DNA from: Dermacentor variabilis
Taxonomy: Eukaryota > Arthropoda > Arachnida > Ixodida > Ixodidae
Direction: 5' to 3'
DNA: 64,000 nucleotides
Assembly: GCF_050947875.1 (NCBI RefSeq)
Contig: NC_134577.1
Coordinates: forward strand, 66,901,639-66,965,638
This document shows positions 12,001-22,610 of the stretch, piece by piece. The notes under the pieces were generated by a model that was given only the letters and a program-made list of their open reading frames with translations, did not search any database and had not been told where the DNA came from. The position numbers were made by a program, and so were the translations under genes. Each line of letters starts with the position of its first letter. The stretch's first letter is position 1.

Positions 12001-15000
12001 ATATGTACGAGGCTGTTCATAAAATTGCTAGCCAAGCGGTAGAAGGCAACTTCAAGACATTCGCGTTGGCTGACGCTGCTGCTCCCATGGTTGCCTCAGC
12101 GACAGATGGGGAGATACTAATTGACACTGTTGGTGGTCCCGATGAGGACGAAGGGCCGGTGGACAAAGAGCCATGTGAAGTGATAACTATGGTGCAGACG
12201 TGGGAGTACCTATGCCTGATGGGACATAAGCTTGAATGCATGGGTGGCGACCATGGCTTCGTGCAATGCCAATGCTTGGTCAAATTAGGAAAGGGGTTGC
12301 TCATGCCCGGTAAGAACTTGAAATAGCCAAAGCTCACCACCTTTTTTACACCTGAATAAAGTTTTGCTTCACTGAATACATTGTATTTTGACTTCCTCGC
12401 ATGTGTGGTGCGATTAAAGCTTGACTGCTTTAGCTTTTCTCAAGTGGTCACTTATATCGAATTACTGCTTATAACGCATTATTTTGCCATACCGCTGAAT
12501 TCGTTATATCGAGGGATTACTGTAAACAGATAACCAAGTTCTCTTGGTTACAAGAAGTGTGTTGCTGAATGAAGAAGCTGTCATTTGCCTGAATATGACA
12601 CGAAGCTAAAAGAAACATGCACTCATTCTTTTATAGCCTAGTCGGGGTGCGCACAGGCCCTTGAAACCTTTGAAGATCCTTGAAATTGCAAAGTACATTT
12701 TCAAGGCATTTGAAATGTGCACCAAATGTGCGGAACAATTGCACCTATACAGGGTGAACAGAGTGGATATATTTTTTAAACTGTGAGACACCCATACATG
12801 TTTCCTTTGCAACTTTGTGCTAACAGGCACTGACCAATAATTCTGACTCGACAGGGATTGCCTGAAAGTTCAAATAATCGGGAGTCTAAAATATTGGATT
12901 TGCCAGTAAATACGGTAAGTGAATTTATTCAAGTGGCCAAAAAGAAAGGACAGGTCAACCAAGTGTTGATGCTAAAACAGACAAGGTCGACGTGCATAGT
13001 AGTTCAAATGATTCTATGAAGATTATACTCCTTCCGACCCTTTTGCACTAATTTCCTATCTTATTCGTATCGTATTTCACACGAAATCATGTCGACTTCA
13101 CCTTCTTCAGTGTCGACACTTGGTTGACGCTTTCTTTGTTTTCACTAAGAGGCCAGGTGGGCCAGTCCTAAAGACTACTCAGACTATGGTGCAATCTGCT
13201 TAATTTTCGGCTATATTGGTGCTAATTACACCTGTGCGATTAATCTTCCTTAAACTGCAACTAATTCTCGCTTCTTGTGGGCACCGCCGAAGCCACCTTC
13301 CAAACGTCATTGCCTCGCTTGAGCTCCACTTAGTCCGAGCAAACTCACTCCACTGCCCAAAAGTGTGCCGTATGGTGGCTTTGCCTCAACATGTCTATAT
13401 GTGCGGTAGTGCACCATTTACAGGGCTATCAGCCCCAAGAACGAACTAGAGGGGTGCTGCGAGCACTGCTCGTGTGACCTCAGGGCACGGACTCGCGCCT
13501 GTCGTCTGCTGGAGTTTGGGCGGTGTCCAGGTGCCTTTTGCAATGTTTTTGTTTGTTTGTTCTCATTCCCTCTGCTTGTATATTTGTGGTGGTCGTCTTA
13601 AATATATTTTTAAGACGTCTCTGTTCGAAAATATTTTTTCAAAGAGCTTATTTCTTAGACGACAATACAATTCTCAATGGCAATGCTACAGCGCCAGCCA
13701 AAGGAGTTCAGATCAGCCAATTGCATGTTTTTCATGAGTGGGTCGACAATCGCAAAAACATAGCATATAACAATCCAGTTAAGATACCATACCTGCCGCG
13801 GTGCGGCAAGTATGTCACAAACGCTGACTACATATGTCTTCTGCAAGTCACCTTGATTTTAATTCGCTAAAACAGGTTTGCTCACAACGAGTAGTTCTCG
13901 ATACAAAATCGAATTTTTGCATTTCTTCAGAGAAACACTCGCCAGTAAGACAAGCACTTAACTAGCACTGCAGTTTAGATTCTACCTGCACCACTTGCTT
14001 TTTACCTGCTTCTCAAAAATAGGTGGTTATTCATGTATTTTAAGTGGTGGCAATTTGAAGTAAATCGAATTGAGGCTTACAGCTGTTTGCAGAATACGAA
14101 AAGGAATATATATTTCTAATATATATTCAATATATATTCCCTTTTTCGTGCTACACGTACAAGTCACTTGAGCAATTTGCTGGTGTTACTTGAGGAATAT
14201 GCATGACAAATCTGTTTGGCGAACTGACACAGGCTGCTCAGCCCAAATTTTTTAGTGAAATATGCCTTGTAGGCTGTATGGCTGCAGCCAGAAAAAAGCC
14301 GAAGCGTCATTCATTAGTAGTATGGGACATATTGAAGATATCATAATTTGCCGGTGGAGAGTCAAAAATCAAGTGAAATATGTAAGGCTTGTGGTGCCTT
14401 CCTTAAGAAGGTTCGTGAGGTTCTCTTTTATGTACTGACAAAGCAAATAGTTCTCCATTTGTATAATTAAACAATGCTGGATCAAGACATGGTGAGGCAC
14501 AAGGTGCTTGACTTTTCCTTTTCTAGACAGCCTAAGCTGCCTTGTAGTACCTTGAGTATACTTTAAGCATTGCGATTGGCACTGTAAAAAAACTGCTTCG
14601 TGGTTTCAATTCAAAGGTGTAGTGAACTGATGGGTTTCGCAAACAATGCATGCCTCACCATAACGACAGTTGCTATCGTTGCATGAGGGGTGTGCCATAT
14701 TTTTGATAAAGCCTACTGAGGGCTGTGGAATATTTCATAATTTACAGTTGATTGGCTCTCGATCTCAGCCACGAAACTTTTCTTTCAGGTGATTGCTACT
14801 ATGGTATTTGTGAATTAACTATATATGTAAACACTCTGCATATGATACGCCGTCATGTTAGAAGCCATGAGCAATTCGTATTATGGGGGGCCTGTTTCAG
14901 AAAGCGGTGAAAGTAGCAGCTAACATTTTCATACGAAATACATGCCTAACTCTTTCTTTTATGCATTAATAAAGTGGCTACATTTGACTAGAACAACTCA

Positions 15001-18000
15001 ACAGAGTAATAAGAATCACGATGACAGCTTCGCTAGGCAGTGTCTTTCTAACACGGATAACATGTTGACACCAAATACCAAGATTTTTCTTCCATGTAAA
15101 ATGCAAAGTCTCTTATAGCTAAGTACTAAGAAAATGTTAAGTACTAAGGAAATTCTTTTTGTGCAAAATTTATGGACAGACATGGTGCATATATGCATTG
15201 CAAGACCAGTAGACCTTTTTAACACTAGATAGCTTGCGATATCCAAGCCACAAATTTTCTCGACTCACGCGCCTTTGAAGAAGGAACTCTGGTTCAGGCA
15301 TTGCAGCAGAAAGAAGCTGACAGATCTTTCACCAAATACAGCTCGAGCCACCCATGCAGGCCCCCATACACGAAGGGAACAAGCGTGCGCGGCAGTCGAG
15401 CGAGCCGAAGCGGGCAGCGTCCTGGTCGTGACGTCACTTGCGAGAGGGCACCACTCCAAGTTCTCGCCGCTGATAGTGCAGTCTGGTTAATCTTCGCCTA
15501 ATTATGCCTGCACCAATAATTTTACCCGCTCTGCAACTAATTCTCGTTCCTTGTCTGGTTGAGACCAACATTTTGATATGTGTTGTGACCTGCTACGATG
15601 CCCTGGAGGCACGAAAGGGCCACTTCTTTTTTTTTTCTGGAAGTGACTACCCACATACATCAAACCCGTGCGGAGCCAGCTATAGAGATCTTGTCTTCGA
15701 AAGTGTGTCGTATCTTCAGATGATCACGAAACCTTCACTCTCATGAGATTTCGGATGACTAGTGGCACAAGTATTGGCGTCTACAAGCGATGGCATTTTC
15801 AGCCCTGTGCCATGCACGCTGTCTTATAACGGAGATAAAATGCTGTTGCCCATCAATGCATCCACTGCCAATCACGTGAAATATAAAAAAAATGAAAATA
15901 TTTTTGACAGCAAACGTTCTAAAATGCATCCCATGCTTGTGAACATGCTTGTCAACATATCAGCTTGTATCTCCACCATTGTCATGCTGTTAGTATAGAC
16001 AGACAAAGGTACAGTCACTCCATGCACCAAATCTTCATCCCCTGGCAGTATAACAGAAGTTGGCCCTGCTGCCAAACGATTGCAGGATTTGCAACAGCTC
16101 TTGCCTAACACTTCCTTTGCTTAATCGCTGCCCTTGTCAGGGCACACATCGAGGGTGGAGTTGGCACTACTTTAAGCTGCCTGAAGAGGTCGCCTGGTAC
16201 CGTCTTGTTATTTAATATGTAAATGAACAAGTGCTGGACTTGTGGAACTTGCACCCTCCCACAACAAACCACAAACATAGCTTTTACATAGCTTTTACAT
16301 TTTGTTTCTTGCATGCCATTTTCATTGTGTGAAAAACTAGATGATTACAGTAACCCAGCAAGGAAGACAAAGCTCAAGAAGTCACTTTCTTTTCGTTGCA
16401 TTGAAAACTGGACTTAAGCATAATGTTTGGTGTCTATTATATCATTATTTATTTTCATTTTATTCATTGCTTCTACATTCACCGCAAGAGCATTATTGTA
16501 GAGGGGTACATTAAAGAAGTACACATAAATTTATGCATGCTTTATGTGCTGTAAGGCCTATGTTGTGTATGAAATCAAGTGGTGTTTTGTGGTATATATT
16601 GTCATGTGCCGAGCGATCATAGCTTGTCATGGCAGTCTAGCAGTAGCCAGCTTGCAAACTTTGACAAGTCCATACTGAGTGGTGGACGTTTGCTTCTGTA
16701 ACTGGAATGGGTAGTATGGACACGTTGCACCCAGTGAAAAGTGTGGCCAGTAAGTACAAGTGATTGCCAGTGGACCACTCTAACAGTTAGCCTCCTAACT
16801 TCAGCTTCTCTGCCCTAGTAAGGTGACAGGGAAGGAAGCAAACATGCGGTGGGCAGGGTTCTTCTCCAAATTTTTTAGGGGTGGACATCATGCTGAAGGG
16901 GGGAGGGGGGGATTACGCATGAAACTAAGCCTCAATTTCCCCCCCCGATAATACTGTTACACCATTTTGAATTTTGCATTAACTGATTTTACAGTTTTTA
17001 TACAGTAATGAAACTAACGTGAGTCAGCGATGCATCATATCACGATCACCGAACTTAGCTAGGACAAAAATATGCACAGCTCACCGCCATCAAATAATGC
17101 ATGAAATACGCACTAGGGGTTCAAATCTGCATCAGCCAATAAGAGCGCTTTGTTAGTTTTTTTTTTCACTTTTCTTTCGCTTCTATTGCTTCTATTTTTG
17201 CGCTGCAAAATACACTGCTGTGGCTATCTGAAGCTCTGATTTCTCCTCTTTGTGATGGTTCTGGAATAGTGGAGCTACATCAACGAAAAGGTGTATGCTC
17301 TGCTATGTGATGGTACCTCCCAACACCTGATTTGTTACCCAATTTTTGTCAACCACACAATAAAAAAAGTGAGATTTTCTCAACATCTACATCACTTTTC
17401 TTTCTATTTCCCTACGTGATAAAGCAACATTTGAGGATCACAAAAAAGAAAGAACAACAAATTATGACCTTATCAACCATTCTAATTGCCGAGTATTCCT
17501 TCAATAGGTGGGCGGTAAACCTGGAGCGGTGGGTGGCATTTCCCCCACTGCCCTCCTTAGGGAGAACCCTGACATTGGGATAAGAGCGCGTATGTCCTTC
17601 TGTAGGAAATTTTCATGTTTGTGGAGTACGATGAGGGCAAGCCACTAATACAGAAGTGTCTTACTCGAATGTAGACTGAAAGACATCAGCACCACGTCGA
17701 AAATGGCTTGGTGCATAGTGCAGTCTGTGTTGACATCGCAGTTACTTTTCTACCAATATGAGAGGTGTCGGGGAAATCTCGTGACGACAGAGAATATCTG
17801 GGACAGAGCCAGGGAATTCTCACATGAGCTGCTGTCATTGCACTTGCAGGTAAGGCTCTGGGATGTGAGGTGCGCTCGGAGCTCCCTGGCGACCCTGCAG
17901 GGTCACAAAGGGGGCACCACCGCCATGACTTTCCTGCCCGATGGCTTGCAGCTCCTGACCATGGGCCGGGACGGTCGGGTCAAACTGTGGGATGTAGCGA

Positions 18001-20048
18001 GCCACACAATGAGCAGGGCGCACTCGGGGCTTGCCTGCTGCAAGTGAGCCTAAGAACTTCTTGCCAGTCTTTTGTGCTTTGAACAGTGCGAAGACATGGC
18101 TGTTCAAAAACAGCCCATGCTTACATGCAGAAGCACATGTCTTGTGTGCCGCCTGTTTTCTGCAGGGCCATTCTCGTCTGCTGCTTGTAACATGAACCTT
18201 AGCCAACTAGCCAAGCAGCGTGCCTTGTTGCCAAGACTTCCTTATGATCAATCATGTTTTGCGATCGTCATCATGGTCCTTTCTTTTTTTTTTCCTGTGT
18301 AGTGTCACTTTGGCACCTAAATGTGGTCAGCAGTTTAACTTCTGAATATATGTAAATATATTTTTATATTATATCTGTGCGAATATTAAAAAATTTCTAT
18401 TAACAAATCTAGTGTACTATTTGATTCAGTCTTCGAATAGAATAGTCACTATTTGTAAATTTGAATAGTTTTCTAATGTTGCAAATTAAACATAAAATTG
18501 GAACCGGAGTATATAGTAGCACGCCGTTGACACGTTTTTCAAGGAACCGTGAAAGAAAAACATAACATCCAGGAAAACATAACTGTGAGAAAGGCCACCA
18601 ATCACCACAGCTATGTCAGAAACAGCTCAGAATGGCTGCCCTCACAGTTAATAGATGTACCAGCACTCATACTGTGACCAAGGATGGTGCGTGCATGCGT
18701 GTATAATTAAGGGACATGTACAATGTTTTGTGACAGTGGCCCCTTTGAACTCTTAATATGCTTGACTGCAATATTTTGCTTATGGTTCACGACATAACAC
18801 GACCCATTGCAGCGAAGCTGACTTAAGAGAACCAGCGATTACGCTAGGCATATAAGACCCTTGCTAGCTCCAAAATAAATGAAGTATAACGCTGCACTTG
18901 GTTGATCTGGCCCAGTGTACGGGGTTCCCAGTAGACTTTAACTGATGTACCCTTCGCTTCGAATGCTTCGCCAACTGCTCTGTGTACATGTGCTGCACCT
19001 GGCTTGTGCAACTTTGGTCACTTACGGCAAACTTCGGTCACGTACTGCAAACTGGTTGCTTACTGCAATGTGCTGGTCGCTTGTTTCAGTGCACCAGTCA
19101 CTTGTCGCAATGTAACAGTAGGCTGCACTGCTAAATTTATGCGACTGCCATATTCATACGCAACATAAGATGCAGGAACATTACGGACTGGCGACCTATC
19201 AAGGGGAGCATAATATACGTGGAAGTCAATGGTGCTAAGGTCAGGACCGCAAAAATGCCACATAGTAGCCGGGAAAACGCAGCGCTAGGAACGTATCGAC
19301 AGGGTTCCGCTGTAGTAAATTTCATCCCTGCAGGCATAGTATAGACATAAAACATGAAAACTTATGTAGTGGAGCAGGCTCCGTCTCTCACGGAACCATA
19401 CTTTATCGGCTGTATAGCAATCATTCACACTGTCTGAAGAGTTCTGCGCATGATAAGAAATTGCCTTGTTTTTAAGACTGCATTTGGGCTTGAAACGATG
19501 CTTCATAATGTTCTATGTACTAAAAGCATAAGCTTGCTAATGTCAAGAATACTAGGATTTGAACATTGTTCTGTATAAATTGTGGAAATGGCTGTTCACT
19601 GTTTCAAGCTGGTGCCACAGAGTCAGTCTTGCAGTATTCACATCTGGTATTCCTTCTTCAACCCTCTCAATACTGATCCGGTCTTGACCTTTCTGTACTC
19701 AGATGCTGGCTTAGATAACATATTGTACACTTTGTTGCTTGACCCTCGCCCCCTTTTTTCAGATCACCCACACAGATGTCTGCAACTCGGGAGGTGGCAC
19801 TTCTTCCATCCGGCCACTGCCTGCTAGTCATGGACTTGGTACGAAAACAGCCCCTGCGGGCACTAAGTGGGGCTCACTTTGGACAGGCCAACTGCGTGCT
19901 GCTCAGCAGTGACACCCTGGAGGCATTTAGTGGTGCAAATGACCGCACAATCCTGTGGTGGACGTCGTGTGGCGACCGGGAGCGTGCCCTGGATGCCTAT
20001 CAGGATGGCATGCCAGACTCGTGGAGTGATGAAGGCGAACCTTTCTGA
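5952..20048 (+). CDS. ERCC8: ERCC8/CSA WD40 repair protein (five exons, 5' end incomplete)
   Basis: This gene encodes the Cockayne syndrome A protein, a WD40 beta-propeller. In the known family it binds DDB1 and acts as substrate receptor of a CUL4 ubiquitin ligase in transcription-coupled nucleotide excision repair in the nucleus. Exons seen: 5952-6053, 6600-6793, 8893-9041, 17850-18043 and 19763-20048. Intron phases 2, 1, 0 and 2 all agree and all introns are GT-AG. Telling stretches are LLSGGADGG, HWYPCDTGLFTSS, RIWDTNSMQQAD, LADMRTGSSCQQLRGH, VRLWDVR, VKLWDV and the acidic tail DSWSDEGEPF, which follow the animal CSA order from the second blade to the C terminus. These exons give about 307 residues, against roughly 338 for the same part of human CSA. 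A loop of about 20 residues after VRLWDVR is absent. The first exon is not proven. The 8.8-kb third intron carries a Tigger transposon. Confidence 0.9.
6148..6320 (+). repeat. Ruka-type SINE copy
   Basis: A tRNA-derived head with a B box (gggttcaattcccagcc) is followed by the body gcatttcggtgg and gtacttagatttaggtgc, the hallmark of the tick SINE. It lies 95 bases downstream of an ERCC8 exon. The 3' part is lost. Confidence 0.7.
6385..6495 (+). repeat. Partial SINE body, Ruka-related
   Basis: The text tattttgatttaggtcc, ctaggtggtcaaggttt and tccactgtgacatttcctacggcc resembles the 3' half of the neighbouring SINE or a related subfamily. It has no tRNA-like head. Confidence 0.4.
6600..6793 (+). 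CDS. ERCC8: ERCC8 exon: second WD40 blade
   Basis: The acceptor is cgcgcag|g and the donor is gctg|gtgagt. It encodes HEAHIFSVSSVHWYPCDTG, then the WD dipeptide in RIWDTNSMQQADS and CHHVETAQPNILA. This is the best conserved part of the gene. The first base completes a Lys codon from the previous exon. Confidence 0.92.
7285..8183 (-). mobile_element. Diverged copy of the TTAA-bounded element at 39194
   Basis: Read in reverse, this ERCC8 intron segment lines up over almost its whole length with 39194-40158. Shared words include taattaatagccgagat-like ends, catgatttcagcaggcg, gagaaataataaa and cgctccaagccgga. Terminal repeats are worn away, so it is an older insertion. No protein is encoded. 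Confidence 0.75.
8893..9041 (+). CDS. ERCC8: ERCC8 exon: third WD40 blade
   Basis: A pyrimidine-rich acceptor (tttttttcag|tg) follows. The exon reads VGYKKPWIVLADMRTGSSC, then LRGHAGSVLAVRWSPH and LASGSRDGS, a GH...W core typical of a WD repeat. The donor is tca|gtaagc in phase 0. Ninety-five bases downstream the Tigger element begins. Confidence 0.9.
9137..12522 (+). mobile_element. Pogo/Tigger-type DNA transposon, 3386 bp, with intact ends
   Basis: The left end CAGTAATCCCTCGTTATAAC and the inverted right end CAGTAATCCCTCGATATAAC are nearly identical, and TA flanks both sides (9135-9136 and 12523-12524). Inside on the + strand lies a CENP-B/Tigger-like transposase with stops and a frameshift. 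The element sits in the third known ERCC8 intron in the same orientation as the gene. About 1.7 kb of non-coding sequence precedes the transposase, which makes it long for its group. Confidence 0.92.
10843..12326 (+). pseudogene. Broken Tigger-like transposase (CENP-B HTH plus DDE domain)
   Basis: The start MAPSVSGRKHLTMKQKVLL, the helix-turn-helix stretch TDIAKKYGIPLSTLS and the second DNA-binding part (ALLQWLKNTRSANLPVHGP) are of the pogo/Tigger kind. A TAG near 11029 and further stops near 11227 and 11296 interrupt it. A frameshift near 11610 separates the two halves of the DDE domain. The first catalytic acid lies in KLDEAAFFYKTLP. The second reads IIHNCPSH instead of IxDNCPxH. The third is in QPMDQG. 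It cannot be active. Confidence 0.85.
13142..13400. repeat. Unclassified repeat copy, partner at 15460-15720
   Basis: This intron segment shares several words in order with 15460-15720: gtgcaRtctg, ttaatYttcggct, tgcaactaattctcgYttc and aaagtgtgYcgtat. The copies are diverged. No ends or coding are recognised. Confidence 0.4.
14097..14148. repeat. AT-rich perfect hairpin
   Basis: cgaaaaggaatatatatt and its inverted partner aatatatattccctttttcg flank a 14-base loop in the long ERCC8 intron. No flanking element is recognised. Confidence 0.6.
15460..15720. repeat. Second copy of the 13142 repeat
   Basis: It shares gtgcagtctg, ttaatcttcgcct, tgcaactaattctcgttcc and aaagtgtgtcgtat with 13142-13400 in the same orientation. 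Confidence 0.4.
15730..17849. other. Intron sequence of ERCC8 without recognised feature
   Basis: Apart from G- and C-rich runs near 16900-16950 nothing distinctive is seen. There is no coding similarity on either strand. Confidence 0.4.
17850..18043 (+). CDS. ERCC8: ERCC8 exon: fourth and fifth WD40 blades
   Basis: The acceptor is cacttgcag|gta. The exon encodes VRLWDVRCARSSLATLQGH, then TAMTFLPDGLQLLTMGRDG and VKLWDVASH. Two WD dipeptides are present. In the same place human CSA has a longer loop between the RRASGCL and HNGKV segments, so the tick version is shortened. It ends in phase 2 (caa|gtgagc). Confidence 0.92.
19008..19117. repeat. Degenerate 18-22 bp minisatellite
   Basis: About six imperfect units of the form gcaaactKggtcacttact follow one another. 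It lies in the last ERCC8 intron. Confidence 0.5.
19763..20048 (+). CDS. ERCC8: ERCC8 last exon: C-terminal blades and acidic tail
   Basis: The acceptor is ttttttcag|a. The exon reads REVALLPSGHCLLVMDL, LSGAHFGQANCVL, FSGANDRTILWW and the acidic end PDSWSDEGEPF followed by TGA. The order and the tail match animal CSA (…YSGSRDCNILAW…WSSSDEE). Ninety-five codons including the stop follow the split first codon. Confidence 0.92.
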
Positions 20049-20098
20049 GACATGTTTGCATTTGAAAGAGTTGTTGCAGGCAATGACACAACCGGCCT

Positions 20099-20104
20099 AA
20101 TAAA
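20099..20104 (+). terminator. Poly-A signal of ERCC8
   Basis: AATAAA lies 51 bases after the ERCC8 stop codon, inside cctaataaagc. This is the closest canonical signal and implies a short 3' UTR. The spacing fits but cleavage is not shown. Confidence 0.7.
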
Positions 20105-21029
20105 GCTTTTGGTGCATCGTGTCGGGCTCAAGATAGAAACACGAGATAGCAAACTCTTAAAATGGGCATTTTCGACTCCTCGGCACGGAGAGTTCTTACA
20201 TATGTATATTGAAGAATGGATTACATGCTTGAAAGTAATTTGGACAGGCTGCTGGACTCTTAACGAAGGCAAGCTTTTGCAAAGCTGCAATGTTCATTTT
20301 TTATGTTAAGAGGCATTGCAGAGTGCAACACACATGGTCTGATGAGAAGTTCTTACGTTACATTGCAGTTTGTGAGGTGACATTCTAACATGGACCTGCA
20401 GGAGTGTGTTTGGCATCCTTCTCACCATGTTCTAAATTCTTTGAACACTTGTGTGTTGGTGATAAGTTCGTGTGTGTTTAGTGCTACCTGGACGGAACTC
20501 CAGCATGTGAAATAATTACAAGAAAAGAATGCTTGCAGCAGGCTATAAACGTGGTAGTAATGTCAAGAACAGTAAACTAATCACCGTTCAGAATAAATGC
20601 AAAAACATTGTCACCATGAGCTCAGGGGTGCTCAGGTGAAAACCGGCAATGACAATGCGGCTTGCTTGTAACAGTAACTGCATTGACAGTGTCACGGATG
20701 AGCATCACAGACAAAAAGGATAGCCCACTGCGAGACATTGGAGTCTGGTTCATGACTAAATTACCCCATATGCTCACCTACTGACGGTGGAGCAACTCGG
20801 CACCCCGTGTAATCTTATCGATCAGCCGTGCCTGGTCTGGGAGTGACCAGAAGTCCTGCCCTCTGGACATTCCTCCATGGGTCTCTCTCTCTTTACTCCC
20901 ATTCACTAAGAGGCCTGAGCCATTTTCGCTGCTTAACACAGAACCTGTCATCCACATGAGGTTTGGACCTCTGTGTGGAGCTCATCTGGTGCAAGTCAGA
21001 GGAGGCTGCTGTTAACATATGAGCCAAAT

Positions 21030-21150
21030 ATTCGTTTATTTATTTATTTACCCCCAGGGTCAAAGACATCACAGAGGGGAGTGGTCACAGATACAGGAGA
21101 AGTGATCCACTGCATGAAGCAGGGAACTTAGTACTGTGTCGAAAACAGTG
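21030..21150 (-). repeat. Retroelement 3' end with (TAAA)n tail, tentative
   Basis: A (TTTA)n run at 21035-21050 is followed by cccccagggtcaaagacatcac, a text that recurs in tick genomes next to such runs from my recollection. Read on the minus strand, the run would be the 3' tail of a non-LTR element. Confidence 0.35.
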
Positions 21151-21647
21151 AAAAATCCCTAGCTCTCTCCAGGATGTCGATGTTCAGCTACATTGCTGGC
21201 AGCCAAGTCCACCAGCAGTTATTGGCTGATTTCGTAATTGCAAGAACATTCTCGGTAATAATGTAATTGCTGATTTTGAGCTAAATAAAAAAATACATAT
21301 GTCTACGATCTCAAAAAGGCCAAAGAAATGTTTGTGTTGCACTTCTGGTATGCACGCACCAGTTGCGGGTAGTTGCGTCTGCTGAGCATGGCCTCAGAGG
21401 TCGCACCAGCGTGCTGGGTAGCGTAGATACCAGTGCAAATGCAGCATGGGACATAGAGAGCAATACAACCATGTCCGGGTGAGATGGGCTTCACCGCAGG
21501 AATCGGGAGACGACGACTAAGGTGGTCAGCATGATGATGAAAACGAGAAAAAATGTATTTACATGACTTGTACAAAGTAGTTACGTTGTCAGAGTCAAGA
21601 GTGGTCCTACTAACACGGGGGCTCGGACAACCATGAATAACATTTAG

Positions 21648-21832
21648 ACAATTGGCAGAGAACTCCTCGCAAGGATTCCTTCTTGTGGTTCATAGTTGTA
21701 TATCTGGCACAATCGACAGGGAATTCCTCGGGAGGTTTTCTTTTCGCATTCCGTCGCTGTATAATTGAGGCAATCGATGGGGAATTCCTCAGGAGGTCGT
21801 TTCCCTTCCCAAGGCTTGTTGCCATACAGCTT
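21648..21832. repeat. Three-unit tandem repeat of about 61 bp
   Basis: Units start at about 21648, 21709 and 21771. Each opens with acaatYgRcagRgaaYtcctc followed by a T-rich part. An open frame on the minus strand across the units gives repeated EEFPxDC-like peptides, but no protein family is recognised. Confidence 0.6.
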
Positions 21833-22610
21833 AGGATGTGGCTGTGGGTACAAACTATGGCTGAGCCCTGCCAGACCGAAAGCTTCTCCATCCTCAACAA
21901 AGTGGGTGGGCCGCGGCGGTGCACACAATTCGATTCACTCAAGAAGGGTGCTTGTCTCGACAAACAAAAGTGAGCTGGAGCATTGCCCGCACTTGCGATG
22001 CTGCATTTCAGGCCGATCATAATAGGGCAGACATGTTTTAATGCCTCACCCACGCATGCATACCGCACGACTGCAGGCTACAAGTCAACAGCAGTAATTA
22101 CTCTAGACGTTGAATCACTTGACCTAGTTGATGCATTTCGGAGTTGGAATATTCCTGACAATCATTGCCTCAAAACAGTTAGGTTTCAGTGCAAGCGATC
22201 AGGGCAGGACAGCATGGCTCGCCAGTGTATCACAAGTCACTGTCTTCCTTTGCCCCTTCCACGTGGTTGCTTTACTTCTACCTCCAAAACCTTTGCCATC
22301 TTTTATGGGTGAATGTATGCAGCGACTCAGCCTTGCACATTTCTAGTTGCATATGCATGTCAGATGTACATGAGAGGATGTCAGTCATGTATTCGCCAGC
22401 ATGCATAGACGGTTCTAGTGATTACTAATGTTATACAAATTTCTATGCAGCTGATTTTCAGATTCATTAGCCGTAAGAGTAATAAAAAAAGACAGCTTGG
22501 TGTTCGATGCCCTCAACAGAATATCTATACCTGGGTAGCTGCGGAAAACTTCCGCAAGTACGTGAAAGGCTCCAGTCAGCTGCGACTCCAAGTCCATCCC
22601 GCCTGCAACA

